From Candidatus Methylobacter titanis (GTDB taxonomy: Bacteria; Pseudomonadota; Gammaproteobacteria; Methylococcales; Methylomonadaceae): a stretch of DNA of 50,285 nucleotides. A model generated the notes under the pieces. It was not told the origin of the DNA. It searched no databases and was given only the letters and a program-made list of their open reading frames with translations. Positions 25,545-33,911 of the stretch are shown here, piece by piece; within the stretch, counting starts at the first letter, position 1, and each line of letters opens with the position of its first letter. Location: contig JAQSDX010000025.1 in assembly GCA_029946125.1 (NCBI GenBank), forward strand, positions 1 to 50,285, read 5' to 3'. A program made the position numbers and the translations under genes.

Positions 25545-25639
25545 CGCGTTACCTTCCCATTTCTTAGCAGTGTTGTCATAACAGTGCAATAATAATCGAT
25601 ACTTTATATGTTCCCGCTATGGAAAAAACGAGTTAAACG

Positions 25640-27007
25640 ATGACCATTATTCAAAATTTGATACGCCACATACGCCTGCTGGAAATTGTCGGTGATTTGA
25701 TACGGGTGAGGGCAGAAGGCGTTGCTTTTGGCGATATTGCCGTGGTTGAAAATATCGACGGCGAGTGTTCTCTGGCCAAAGTTGTCGATCTTGACCGGGA
25801 CATTGTCAGTCTCCAGGTGTTCTCCGGCGGCAAAGGTTTATCGACCGATGCCAAAGTTAATTTCCTCGGCCGTCCGCTGGATGTGGTTTATTCCGATAAC
25901 ATTCTGGGCCGGGTTTTTCGGGGCTCCGGCGAGCCTATCGACGGCGGCCCGGCACTGCCGACCGATCCGCGCATTCCCGTGGGCGGGCCTACGGTGAATC
26001 CGGTCATGCGGGTGATGCCGTCGCGGATGATCGAAACCCAGGTGCCGATGATCGATTTGTTCAATTGTCTGGTGGAAAGCCAGAAAATTCCTATTTTTTC
26101 CATTGCCGGTGAACCGTTCAATGAGCTGCTGGCGCGTATCGGTTTTCAGGCCAATGCCGATGTCGTGGTGTTTGGCGGCATGGGACTGATTTTCGATGAC
26201 TATCATTTTTTCCGCACCGCCTTTGAGGAACACGGGGTTTTTCACCGCACCGTGATGTTTGTCAATCAGGCTTCCGATCCGCTGGTCGAACGCTTGCTGG
26301 TGCCCGATATGGCGCTGGCGGTAGCCGAAAAGATGGCGGTTGAAGACAATAAACGGGTGCTGGTGCTGCTGACCGACATGACCGCTTTTGCCGATGCAAT
26401 GAAAGAGCTGGGCGTGGCGCAGGAACGCATTCCAGCGGTGCGCGGGCACATGGGCGACTTGTATACGCAACTCGCCTCGCGCTATGAGAAAGCCTGCGAT
26501 TTCAAGGGCGCGGGTTCGGTGACGATCCTGAGCGTGACTACGATGCCCGGCGATGATGTGACCCATCCGGTGCCGGATAATACCGGCTATATTACCGAGG
26601 GGCAGTTCTATCTGCACGATGGTTTTATCGACCCGTTCGGTTCGCTGTCAAGGCTAAAGCAGCATGTCGTCGGCAAAGCGACACGCGAAGATCACGGGCA
26701 GATTATGAACACCATGATCCGTTTTTATTCCGGTGCGGTGGAAGCGAAAAAGAAGCAGGCAATGGCCTTTGAATTATCGCTGTTTGATGAGAAATTGCTC
26801 AAATACGGCCATTTATTCCGCGAGCGCTTTATGGATACCCGGGTTTCGCTGCCGGTTATCGAGGCCTTGGATCTGTGCTGGTTGACGCTGGCTGAATGTT
26901 TCGAGCCCAAAGAACTGCTGATGAAGCAGAACCTGATTGATACCTATTACCCGAAAGCCGCCTTGAGCAAAGCCGAACCGCAAGATGCTGCGGACAAGGC
27001 CGCGTAA
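25640..27007 (+). CDS. atpB: V/A-type ATPase subunit B (non-catalytic)
   Basis: 455 residues, the usual length for archaeal-type subunit B. It has FLGRPLDVVYSDNILGRVFRGSGEPID near the front and, where a P-loop would be, SIAGEPFNELLARIG, so it is the non-catalytic partner of subunit A. Further signatures are RGHMGDLYTQLASRYEKA and TMPGDDVTHPVPDNTGYITEG. The A3B3 head turns ATP hydrolysis or synthesis into rotation. It is the first gene of a seven-gene operon; six bases separate it from subunit D. Leading with B is unusual, since most operons place A before B. Confidence 0.95.
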   Translation: MTIIQNLIRHIRLLEIVGDLIRVRAEGVAFGDIAVVENIDGECSLAKVVDLDRDIVSLQVFSGGKGLSTDAKVNFLGRPLDVVYSDNILGRVFRGSGEPIDGGPALPTDPRIPVGGPTVNPVMRVMPSRMIETQVPMIDLFNCLVESQKIPIFSIAGEPFNELLARIGFQANADVVVFGGMGLIFDDYHFFRTAFEEHGVFHRTVMFVNQASDPLVERLLVPDMALAVAEKMAVEDNKRVLVLLTDMTAFADAMKELGVAQERIPAVRGHMGDLYTQLASRYEKACDFKGAGSVTILSVTTMPGDDVTHPVPDNTGYITEGQFYLHDGFIDPFGSLSRLKQHVVGKATREDHGQIMNTMIRFYSGAVEAKKKQAMAFELSLFDEKLLKYGHLFRERFMDTRVSLPVIEALDLCWLTLAECFEPKELLMKQNLIDTYYPKAALSKAEPQDAADKAA

Positions 27008-27013
27008 ACGGCG

Positions 27014-27643
27014 ATGGCAAAGCTTAAACTGAGCAAGCATGCATTACATGAGCAGCAGGAAAATTTAAAATTGTACCAGCGGCTATTGCCCTCGCTGGAT
27101 TTGAAACGGCGGCAGTTGATGATGGAAGCAAAAAAGGCGCAAGACCAATATGCGGCGGCGCAGGCGGCGGTGGAAGCGCTGGAAATTCGTATCGGCGAAG
27201 AGTTGCCGATGCTGGCCGACGAGGAGTTCCGTCTGGCCGGGTTGGTACATTTAAAAAGTTACAGCGTTATTGAACAGAACGTCGTCGGCGTGAAACTGCC
27301 GTTTTTGGATAGCATCGAATGTGCCGTTGCCGATTATTCGCGGTTGGCCACGCCGCCCTGGGTCGATACCCTGGTGCAACGCTTGAAAGATGCCGTCGAG
27401 CAGCGGATACGTGCTGAAATTTCCGCTGAGCGCGTGCGTATTTTGCAAATTGCGGTGCGGCGCATCACCCAGAGGGTCAATTTGTTCGAGAAAATCTTAA
27501 TCCCGACTGCCAAACAGAATATCCAGAAAATACGCATTTTCCTCGGCGATGCCGAACGCGCCAGCGTCGTCATTTCCAAGCTGGCTAAGCACAAACAGCA
27601 ACAACAACGCGAAGCAGAACTGGTAGCGGAGGCCGCGTTATGA
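27014..27643 (+). CDS. atpD: V/A-type ATPase subunit D (central rotor stalk)
   Basis: 209 residues, mostly two long helices as expected for the rotor shaft. It opens with KLKLSKHALHEQQENLKLYQRLLPSLDLKR, the family start, and ends with a second helix around RRITQRVNLFEKILIPTAKQNIQKIR. This subunit passes torque from the A3B3 head to the membrane ring. Its stop overlaps the start of the next gene by four bases (ATGA). Confidence 0.93.
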   Translation: MAKLKLSKHALHEQQENLKLYQRLLPSLDLKRRQLMMEAKKAQDQYAAAQAAVEALEIRIGEELPMLADEEFRLAGLVHLKSYSVIEQNVVGVKLPFLDSIECAVADYSRLATPPWVDTLVQRLKDAVEQRIRAEISAERVRILQIAVRRITQRVNLFEKILIPTAKQNIQKIRIFLGDAERASVVISKLAKHKQQQQREAELVAEAAL

Positions 27644-29409
27644 GCATTGTTACCATGCACAAAGTGACGTTTATTGGTATTTCTGCCGATCGTGAGCGTT
27701 TATTGACTGATCTTCAGGACATCGGCTGTGTGCAGATTATTTCTCTGGCTTCTCATGATGCAGGGTTTACTGAGACTGCACCCTCGCCAGGAGCACGTGA
27801 GGCGCTGCTGTTTCTGCAGGGATGTCCGCAGCGAAGACGACAGGTTATTGATAAGAAACGTTTTAATGCTGTTAATGTCCAGCGGCAGACATTGGCTGTC
27901 AGAAATCGTTTACGTGATCTGGAAGATGAGCGTGATTTTTTACTCAAGCGTATTCAGGATATTCGTCCCTGGGGCGAGTTTGTGTTGCCGCCGCTGCAGC
28001 AGATGGGTGAACAGCGGCTTTGGTTTTACGCGGTCCCGCATAAAGAGCTGTCGAGAATTAAAGCCTCGGCTTCGGTATGGGAAGTTATCCGGCGGGATAA
28101 CCGCTTCTGTTACGTCATCGTGGTGAGCGAGGATGAGCCTTTGGACATGCCGGTACCGCGCATTCATCTGGGCAGCAAGTCCCTACATGAACTGGAAGTC
28201 AGGCTTGATGAAGTAGAGTTTATTATCGAAGACGTGCAAGCGGAGCGGGCTTATTTGACCCGCTGGCATGATTTGTTTAGTCATGATCTTAATCAGCTTC
28301 AAGACCGGGCTGTCTGCGAGAGTGCGGCAACACAAGCCTACACTAACGATGCGGCTTTTGCCTTGCAGGGCTGGGCGCCTGAGGAAAGCTTGGCGACACT
28401 GAAAGATTATGCCCAAAAACAGGCGTTTCATTTTGCCGCTGAAGCTTCCAAACCTGAAGATAATCCGCCTACGCTGATGCGCAATCCATCCTGGCTGGCC
28501 GCTGGTGAGGATTTGGTGACTTTTTATATGACGCCGGGCTATCGAACCTGGGATCCGTCATCGGTGACTTTCGTTTCCTTTGTGATTTTTTTTGCGATGA
28601 TCCTGGCTGATGCGGGCTATGCGGTAGTGCTTATGCTGGGCTTAATGAGTGTTTGGAAAAAAATGGGGCTCTCGTACTCCGGTCGCCGTTTTCGCCCATT
28701 AATGTTGTCGGTGGTGATGGCGTCCCTTATTTTTGGCGTCATGGTGGGCAGTTATTTTGGCGTAACGCCTGACGACGCATCTTGGCTGGGGAAATTACAT
28801 GTGCTTGAGATCAGCGACACCGAGCGGATGATGCTCCTTTCTGTAGTGATTGGCGTTTTTCATATCGTCCTGGCTAATGTGATGGATGCTTATCGCAGTG
28901 AACATTGGCAGGACAAGCTGCCTTCAATAGGCTGGGCTGGCGTGATTTGCGGCGGCTTTATGTTGGCGATTAGCGGTTCAGCTAGCGCTGCTGGTTGGCA
29001 AACACCGAGCATAGCCTTAATCGCTATTGGCGCAGTATTGATCGTGGGCTTTACCGCACCCCGCGAAAAACCGCTCGCCCGTTTTGTCCACGGCTTATTA
29101 GGGCTGACTAGGTTGTCCAGTGCCTTGGGCGATGTGTTGAGCTATCTGCGCCTATTTGCACTAGGTTTGGCTTCAGGATCATTGGCGGTCGAATTTAACA
29201 ATATGGCTCTCGGCGTTTACGAGGGCTATCCCGGCATTGGCTTATTTTTCGCGTTGTTAGTACTGATACTCGGACATACGGTTAATCTATTGCTCGGCAT
29301 AATTAGCGGCGTTATTCATGGGTTGCGCTTAAACGTAATCGAGTTTTTCAATTGGGGACTCAAAGAAGAAGGGACCCTGTACAAACCATTTAAAAAAACT
29401 GGAGAATAA
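27640..29409 (+). CDS. atpI: V/A-type ATPase subunit I (membrane stator)
   Basis: 589 residues. The soluble N-terminal half (about 1-285) is mixed alpha and beta with coiled-coil parts. The C-terminal half holds about seven to eight membrane helices, beginning VTFVSFVIFFAMILADAGYA, with GLTRLSSALGDVLSYLRLFALGLASGSLA, the conserved region that carries the ion-path arginine (LSYLRLFALG), and ending in HGLRLNVIEFFNW. It forms the ion half-channels against the K ring. It overlaps subunit D by four bases and lies 3 bases before subunit K. Confidence 0.94.
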   Translation: MSIVTMHKVTFIGISADRERLLTDLQDIGCVQIISLASHDAGFTETAPSPGAREALLFLQGCPQRRRQVIDKKRFNAVNVQRQTLAVRNRLRDLEDERDFLLKRIQDIRPWGEFVLPPLQQMGEQRLWFYAVPHKELSRIKASASVWEVIRRDNRFCYVIVVSEDEPLDMPVPRIHLGSKSLHELEVRLDEVEFIIEDVQAERAYLTRWHDLFSHDLNQLQDRAVCESAATQAYTNDAAFALQGWAPEESLATLKDYAQKQAFHFAAEASKPEDNPPTLMRNPSWLAAGEDLVTFYMTPGYRTWDPSSVTFVSFVIFFAMILADAGYAVVLMLGLMSVWKKMGLSYSGRRFRPLMLSVVMASLIFGVMVGSYFGVTPDDASWLGKLHVLEISDTERMMLLSVVIGVFHIVLANVMDAYRSEHWQDKLPSIGWAGVICGGFMLAISGSASAAGWQTPSIALIAIGAVLIVGFTAPREKPLARFVHGLLGLTRLSSALGDVLSYLRLFALGLASGSLAVEFNNMALGVYEGYPGIGLFFALLVLILGHTVNLLLGIISGVIHGLRLNVIEFFNWGLKEEGTLYKPFKKTGE

Positions 29410-29412
29410 ACT

Positions 29413-29859
29413 ATGGACTCGTTAATTTTGATACTAGGATGGGTGGGGTTATATGCGCCTTTAGCACTCGGTGCGATAGGCAGTATGATTGGCTGTGTTC
29501 GTGCCGGTAGTGCCGCATGTGGCGCTTTATTGGAAGTCGAAAGTGGCTATGGGCGCTATATCGGCGTAGCGGCGATGCCATCCTCGCAAACTATTTACGG
29601 TATTGTTGTGACTATGGCCTTGCGCCGCGAGCTGACATTGGAAAATTCTCCCGGTATTTTCGGCCTCGGCTTGTTGGCCGGACTGGCGTTGTTGTTTGGC
29701 GCTATCGCTCAGGGAGATTCCTGTGCGGCCTCAATCAATGTATCAAAAAGTAAACTGGATATTTTCGGTATATCATTGGCTCCGGCGGCGTTGGTTGAGG
29801 GATTTTGCGTCTTCGCTTTTGTTTTTGCTCTGGTACTGGCTGCGGGAATTCCGAAATAA
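29413..29859 (+). CDS. atpK: V/A-type ATPase subunit K (ion-carrying rotor ring)
   Basis: 148 residues in two helical hairpins, that is four membrane segments. Key residues align with Enterococcus NtpK: Ser58-Gln59 (MPSSQTIYG), Gln100 (AIAQGDS) and the essential Glu129 (ALVEGFCVF). In NtpK, Thr64, Gln65, Gln110 and Glu139 bind Na+, so this ring most likely carries sodium. Proton rings usually lack this glutamine set. The prediction is an inference from ligands only. It is followed 15 bases later by subunit E. Confidence 0.93.
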   Translation: MDSLILILGWVGLYAPLALGAIGSMIGCVRAGSAACGALLEVESGYGRYIGVAAMPSSQTIYGIVVTMALRRELTLENSPGIFGLGLLAGLALLFGAIAQGDSCAASINVSKSKLDIFGISLAPAALVEGFCVFAFVFALVLAAGIPK

Positions 29860-29874
29860 CATCAACAAGAGACT

Positions 29875-30546
29875 ATGAACATGACAGATCAAGATCATAC
29901 TAAAACCGGTGCCGGCGTTCAGGATCTGGTTGACCGTATCCGAGACCAAGGTGTACTAGCTGCGAACGAGAAAGCCGACCAAATTATAAAAGACGCCGAG
30001 GCCAAGTCGGCAAAATTGCTTTTAGAGGCCAAGCGCGAAGTGGCGCAACTACGGGAAAGCACCCGTATTGAGATCGAGTCTAATCATGCCGCCGCCTTGG
30101 GAGCGCTGAAGCTGTCGGCGCGCGATACCGTACTTCAACTCGAAGCCAAGGTTGCATCGGCATTTGAGGTTTTTGTGCAACGGCTGGTGACATCAGCCAC
30201 TTGCGACGAGCAATTTATTAAATCCTGTGTCTTGGTGTTAGCGGGTCATGTCGAAAAAGAGCTGATCGGCGATAAGGAAATTCAAATTCTGATTTCCGAA
30301 TCGATATTGATGGGGCAGCCCAACGAGAAACTGAGTGAAGGCACTAATCAGACCATCCTCGGGCTGTGCAGTGAAATGTTGCGGGAAGGTGTTGAGTTGG
30401 TTGCGTCCAGCGAGATCGAAGGCGGTGCCAGCGTGCGACTGGTTAAAGAAAAACTGGAAATTGACCTGTCCGACAAGGCCATTTCCAAGCTGCTTTACCA
30501 ACGCATTTTGCCCCGTTTCAAGGCGATATTCGAAGGCGACGAATAA
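29875..30546 (+). CDS. atpE: V/A-type ATPase subunit E (peripheral stalk)
   Basis: 223 residues. The first half is a long charged helix with DQIIKDAEAKSAKLLLEAKREVAQLRE, and the second half is a globular domain, both as in subunit E. It forms the outer stalk that stops the head from turning. No separate gene for a small coiled-coil partner (G or H) is visible in the operon. The start has no strong ribosome site; a second ATG is two codons downstream. The next gene begins 5 bases after the stop. Confidence 0.85.
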   Translation: MNMTDQDHTKTGAGVQDLVDRIRDQGVLAANEKADQIIKDAEAKSAKLLLEAKREVAQLRESTRIEIESNHAAALGALKLSARDTVLQLEAKVASAFEVFVQRLVTSATCDEQFIKSCVLVLAGHVEKELIGDKEIQILISESILMGQPNEKLSEGTNQTILGLCSEMLREGVELVASSEIEGGASVRLVKEKLEIDLSDKAISKLLYQRILPRFKAIFEGDE

Positions 30547-30551
30547 GCGTT

Positions 30552-31217
30552 ATGGCCGAACCTTATATTATGCTGGTATCCAGTCTTCCTTATCTGCCGC
30601 CGTTCGAGCAGGCCGAGCGTTCGCCGATTACGCGCTTGCGCTTGGAACAGCGTCTGCATAATCTGGATACCGACGACGCACGGCAATTGGCCGAAGCCGA
30701 AGCACTGGTCAGCTGGCGTATGTCGCTGGCCAAACCGAAAACGGATGCTGAGATGGTGTTGCGCAGTCGTGCCGCGATGCAGCACATCAGTCAACCGGCC
30801 TTGCGTGAATTCATCGAGTTCAGGATTGATCAGCAAGTGATACTGGCCGGTTTACGCCAGCGCAACGCCGGAGCCGATGCATCGGCTTTAGAACCAATTA
30901 CCGCTGCTAGCCGTTGGGTGCGTTATATGACGGCGCACTGGGAAGATCCTACTTTCAAACTGACGGCCATTTATCCGTGGATAGCCCAAGCGCACCGTTA
31001 TCTCGACAGCAACAATGCCGGTGCTCTTGATAGCCTAATGATGCACGTCATCTGGCAACGGCTCGGTCGTATCACAGAAAACAACCGATTCGGCTTCGAG
31101 GCGGTCTTCGCTTTCGTTTTTAAATGGGACATCCTTCAAGCTTGGCTGGCGCGGGATGCAGCGCAGGCGAAGAGCCGATTTCAAGATTTGATTAAAGAGA
31201 TAAAAAATGACAGCTGA
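30552..31217 (+). CDS. DUF2764 protein, V-ATPase-associated subunit (probable C-like role)
   Basis: 221 residues, all helical by look, beginning YIMLVSSLPYLPPFEQAERSPITRLRLEQRL. This matches the DUF2764 proteins that sit between atpE and atpA in Chlamydia, spirochaetes and Bacteroidetes, where they are thought to take the place of subunit C, linking stalk to rotor. The gene overlaps subunit A by 11 bases, so the two are translationally coupled. The family call rests on position and the SSLPYLP start. The subunit-C role is inferred. Confidence 0.8.
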   Translation: MAEPYIMLVSSLPYLPPFEQAERSPITRLRLEQRLHNLDTDDARQLAEAEALVSWRMSLAKPKTDAEMVLRSRAAMQHISQPALREFIEFRIDQQVILAGLRQRNAGADASALEPITAASRWVRYMTAHWEDPTFKLTAIYPWIAQAHRYLDSNNAGALDSLMMHVIWQRLGRITENNRFGFEAVFAFVFKWDILQAWLARDAAQAKSRFQDLIKEIKNDS

Positions 31218-33021
31218 ACAACGGGTATTCAGAACCGCCAAGATAATAGGCGTCAAGGAAAGTCTGGTGCTTATCGAGGTTGATGAGAATACCTCAATCA
31301 TGAAGAACGAGCTGGGCTATATTTGTGTTGGCGACGAACGGCTTAAAGCCGAGGTTCTTCGCGTGCGGCGGCGTACTGCCGATATGCAGGTATTCGAGGA
31401 CACGCGCGGCGTGCGTGTCGGCGATAGCGTCGAACTGACCGGAGAAATGCTTTCTGCGGTATTAGGCCCCGGATTGCTGGGACAGGTTTTTGATGGCCTG
31501 CTTAATCCGTTACATGCGTTGGCCGACAAATACGGTTTTTTTCTGCCCCGTGGCGTAACCATCCCGCCGCTCAATCTGGATAAGAAATGGGCGTTTGAAC
31601 CCTGTGTCGCAGCAGGTGACCGGGTAAAGCCGGGCGGCGTTATCGGCACCGTTCCCGAGGGCGAATTCAGACACAAAATCATGGTGCCTTTCAATCTGCC
31701 GGAAGCGGTCGAAATCACCTGGATTCGGGGCGGCAATCTGGGCGTCGAAGAAGTCGTTGCCCGTTACCGGTCCAGCAAAGGTAAGGAAAAGGAACTGACC
31801 CTATCCCAGCGCTGGCCGGTGCGCAAACCGATACCGGAAGCGCTGATCCGCCGCAGTTATGCGGAGCGCCTTTATCCTTCCGAACCGATCACCACCGCGA
31901 CGCGCATTATCGACACCTTTTTTCCCATTGCCCAGGGCGGTACCGGCTGTGTTCCCGGCCCTTTCGGCGCAGGAAAAACCGTATTGCAAAGCCTTATCGC
32001 CCGTTATTCGACGGTTGACATCGTCGTTATCGTTGCCTGCGGCGAACGCGCAGGCGAAGTGGTTGAAACCATCACCGAATATCCGCAAACCAAAGATCCG
32101 CGCACCGGCGGCACGTTGATGGACAGAACCGTTATTATCTGCAACACCTCGTCGATGCCGGTCGCGGCGCGTGAAGCCTCGATCTATACCGGCATTACGC
32201 TGGGCGAGTATTTTCGGCAGATGGGCTATAACGTGCTGCTGATTGCCGATTCCACCTCGCGCTGGGCGCAGGCCATGCGCGAGACCTCGGGGCGTATGGA
32301 AGAAATTCCCGGCGAAGAGGGCTTTCCCGCTTATCTGGATTCTTCGATCAAAAACGTTTACGAACGCGCTGGCGTACTCCGTTGCCCGGACGGTTCAGTC
32401 GGTAGTTTGACCATGATCGGCACCGTCTCCCCAGCAGGCGGCAATTTTGAAGAACCGGTCACGCAATCGACCTTGGGCACGGTAAAAACGTTTCTCGGAT
32501 TGTCCTCCGACCGCGCTTACCGGCGATTTTATCCGGCTATCGATCCGCTTATTTCCTGGTCGCGTTATCTTGATCAATTGGGCGATTGGTTCAGCAAAAA
32601 TATTGACGTGAATTGGGTTGGCAACGTCAAAGCCATGCAAGCCTTGCTTGAACAGGGTGACGGTATTTATCAGATGATGCAGGTTACCGGCGAAGAAGGT
32701 ATTACTGAGGATGATTTCGTCACCTGGCAAAAATCCTTATTGCTGGACATGGTTTATCTGCAGCAGGATGCTTTCGATGAGGTTGACGCCTGCATGTCCA
32801 GGGAGCGGCAACTTGAGAGTTTTCAACTGTTGAAAGGGCTTATCGATGCCGACTACGCCTTCAAGGATAAAGATGCAGCCAGGGACTTTTTTACCGAGCT
32901 GACCAGCCTTTACAAAAACTGGAATTACAGCGCGCCGGAGTCGGTTGAATTCGACCGTTACCGCAAGAGCATTGTCGAACTGGCGGCTTTGCACGGTTAC
33001 CTCGAAACAGTGGACGATTGA
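31207..33021 (+). CDS. atpA: V/A-type ATPase subunit A (catalytic)
   Basis: 604 residues with GPFGAGKT (251-258) as the P-loop, in the longer V-type setting FFPIAQGGTGCVPGPFG. It carries the extra non-homologous region of A subunits (about 110-200, with PEGEFRHKIMVP). Later motifs are ACGERAGEV, ADSTSRWAQAMRETSGR and GTVSPAGGNFEEPVT. It hydrolyses or makes ATP in the head. Here it is the last gene of the operon, which is unusual. A terminator-like hairpin follows at 33205-33218. Confidence 0.96.
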   Translation: MTAEQRVFRTAKIIGVKESLVLIEVDENTSIMKNELGYICVGDERLKAEVLRVRRRTADMQVFEDTRGVRVGDSVELTGEMLSAVLGPGLLGQVFDGLLNPLHALADKYGFFLPRGVTIPPLNLDKKWAFEPCVAAGDRVKPGGVIGTVPEGEFRHKIMVPFNLPEAVEITWIRGGNLGVEEVVARYRSSKGKEKELTLSQRWPVRKPIPEALIRRSYAERLYPSEPITTATRIIDTFFPIAQGGTGCVPGPFGAGKTVLQSLIARYSTVDIVVIVACGERAGEVVETITEYPQTKDPRTGGTLMDRTVIICNTSSMPVAAREASIYTGITLGEYFRQMGYNVLLIADSTSRWAQAMRETSGRMEEIPGEEGFPAYLDSSIKNVYERAGVLRCPDGSVGSLTMIGTVSPAGGNFEEPVTQSTLGTVKTFLGLSSDRAYRRFYPAIDPLISWSRYLDQLGDWFSKNIDVNWVGNVKAMQALLEQGDGIYQMMQVTGEEGITEDDFVTWQKSLLLDMVYLQQDAFDEVDACMSRERQLESFQLLKGLIDADYAFKDKDAARDFFTELTSLYKNWNYSAPESVEFDRYRKSIVELAALHGYLETVDD

Positions 33022-33181
33022 CCGCTGCTGAGCTCAAGCCAGTTTTATCTAAATTATAACGACTCAGCTATCAAATAAAATGGAACGCTGATGAATATTG
33101 GGCATTTCCCTTAGAATCAGGGTTTGAAGCCCTACAGTACGAAAAGTACCGCTCTATATTTATTTCAGCAATCAATAATTA

Positions 33182-33224
33182 GCGGGACTGGGTTTGTAAC
33201 TTCCGTCCCGCACGGGACTGTTTT
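33182..33224 (+). terminator. V-ATPase operon terminator with an alternative hairpin
   Basis: GTCCCG-CA-CGGGAC (33205-33218) is a perfect six-pair hairpin followed by TGTTTT. An upstream GCGGGAC (33182-33188) can instead pair with GTCCCGC (33205-33211), so the two structures exclude each other. This looks like a terminator with an antiterminator-style competitor, or a chance repeat. Confidence 0.5.
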
Positions 33225-33292
33225 AAAGTGTTGTGGTGCGCATTACTGGGTATAGCAATAGCGGCTAGATCAATCAGTTTCTTACTTATTGC

Positions 33293-33418
33293 TCACCCTG
33301 GGCTATTCATTATCATAGCCAATCCGGCCATTATAATAAGACCTAGAAATACAATCACGGCAGTTTTTCTCTGTTCTTCTTCGCGTTGCCGTCGGTGGTG
33401 TTTATTTGTTTTTTTCAT
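33293..33418 (-). CDS. Possible 41-residue single-helix membrane peptide
   Basis: The frame starts ATG at 33418 (MKKTNKHHRRQREEEQRKTA) and ends TGA at 33293. The first 19 residues are strongly charged, and the next 18 or so are hydrophobic with glycines (VIVFLGLIIMAGLAMIM). That is the look of a small bitopic membrane protein with a cytosolic basic head. No clear ribosome site precedes it. It is unrelated to its neighbours as far as I can tell. Confidence 0.4.
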   Translation of the reverse strand: MKKTNKHHRRQREEEQRKTAVIVFLGLIIMAGLAMIMNSPG

Positions 33419-33450
33419 TAGTGCACCAATTTATCCATTTTGTTCGTAAA

Positions 33451-33650
33451 ACCCCTTCCTTCAGGTGGGGGATGTAAGAATGCTCTTGATTTTGCCTTTG
33501 CATCCGTGTACGATTTTTTCCGTGCTGATAATTCAGCCTGCCGGAGGGAATATCCGGTACTGCCAGTCGAGGGGACTTTAGACTCCGCATTATGCGGAGC
33601 ATCGCCCTGTTGAAGCTGGAAGCTCCTTCCTTTAGGTCGGGGTAATTCAC
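33451..33650 (+). mobile_element. IS200/IS605-type end remnant, possible omega-RNA scaffold
   Basis: Two marker blocks bracket this piece: CCCCTTCCTTCAGGTGGGGG (33452-33471) and GCTCCTTCCTTTAGGTCGGG (33622-33641). Between them are a compact hairpin around ACTCCGCATTATGCGGAGCA and the stretch GCCCTGTTGAAGCTGGAAGC. This combination resembles the 3' ends of tnpB elements, where the omega-RNA guide scaffold lies. No tnpA or tnpB gene remains. Related blocks occur at 3903 and 4109. Confidence 0.5.
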
Positions 33651-33689
33651 AATCTTTATGAATTAAACCATTTTTAGTTGATTATCCAA

Positions 33690-33725
33690 AGCCGGACGGG
33701 GTATGTTACCGCGTCCGGCTGATTT
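33690..33725 (+). terminator. Strong rho-independent terminator
   Basis: AGCCGGAC (33690-33697) pairs with GTCCGGCT (33713-33720), with an extra C-G pair possible further in, and GATTTTT follows. It fits a plus-strand terminator, for readthrough from the V-ATPase side or for the IS-like RNA just upstream. Confidence 0.65.
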
Positions 33726-33803
33726 TTCTCAGAGTTTAACGATAGTAGGCTTATCAAACGTTTGATACAGAGGCGCAACTCGGCCCGCTTGTTATAAGTA
33801 ACA

Positions 33804-33911
33804 TCAGCTGATAATGATGGTTGCTGAGTGCTCATAACGATCATCCATAATTTCCATCAAGTCATTTCGGGTAGGGATATTTAAGGTCTCCAGGCCTAGA
33901 CTGCGGCGGCT
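33804..33911 (-). pseudogene. IstB-like (IS21 helper ATPase) fragment
   Basis: One minus-strand frame reads SRRSLGLETLNIPTRNDLM and then EIMDDRYEHSATIIIS before a stop. This resembles the part of IstB just before SQLPV, with the DRY and S-T-I-I marks. The rest of the gene is absent on both sides, so only a short scar remains. Confidence 0.45.

Larger units (their letters stand above)
24899..25639. other. Non-coding region between the second NRPS and the V-ATPase operon
   Basis: 741 bases. The V-ATPase promoter should lie near the right end; I see no strong consensus pair. A hairpin at 25470-25497 is flanked by A6 on its left, so it is terminator-like on the minus strand. A small minus-strand frame (25398-25544) runs through it. 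I found no transposase or RNA gene here. Confidence 0.45.

Noticed and set aside
25838-26617. 259-residue open frame on the minus strand
   Set aside because: It is fully antisense to V-ATPase subunit B, has a His/Arg-rich composition typical of a shadow frame, and shows no family motif.
25640-33021. F-type or N-type (F-like sodium) ATPase
   Set aside because: Subunit A has the V-type insertion, and subunits D, I, K, E and DUF2764 are V/A-type; no F-type delta, epsilon or a subunits are present.
33228-33449. 73-residue hydrophobic plus-strand frame
   Set aside because: Its hydrophobic and Cys/Arg-rich pattern is the reverse reading of the charged and hydrophobic minus-strand frame at 33293-33418; no ribosome site or motif was found.
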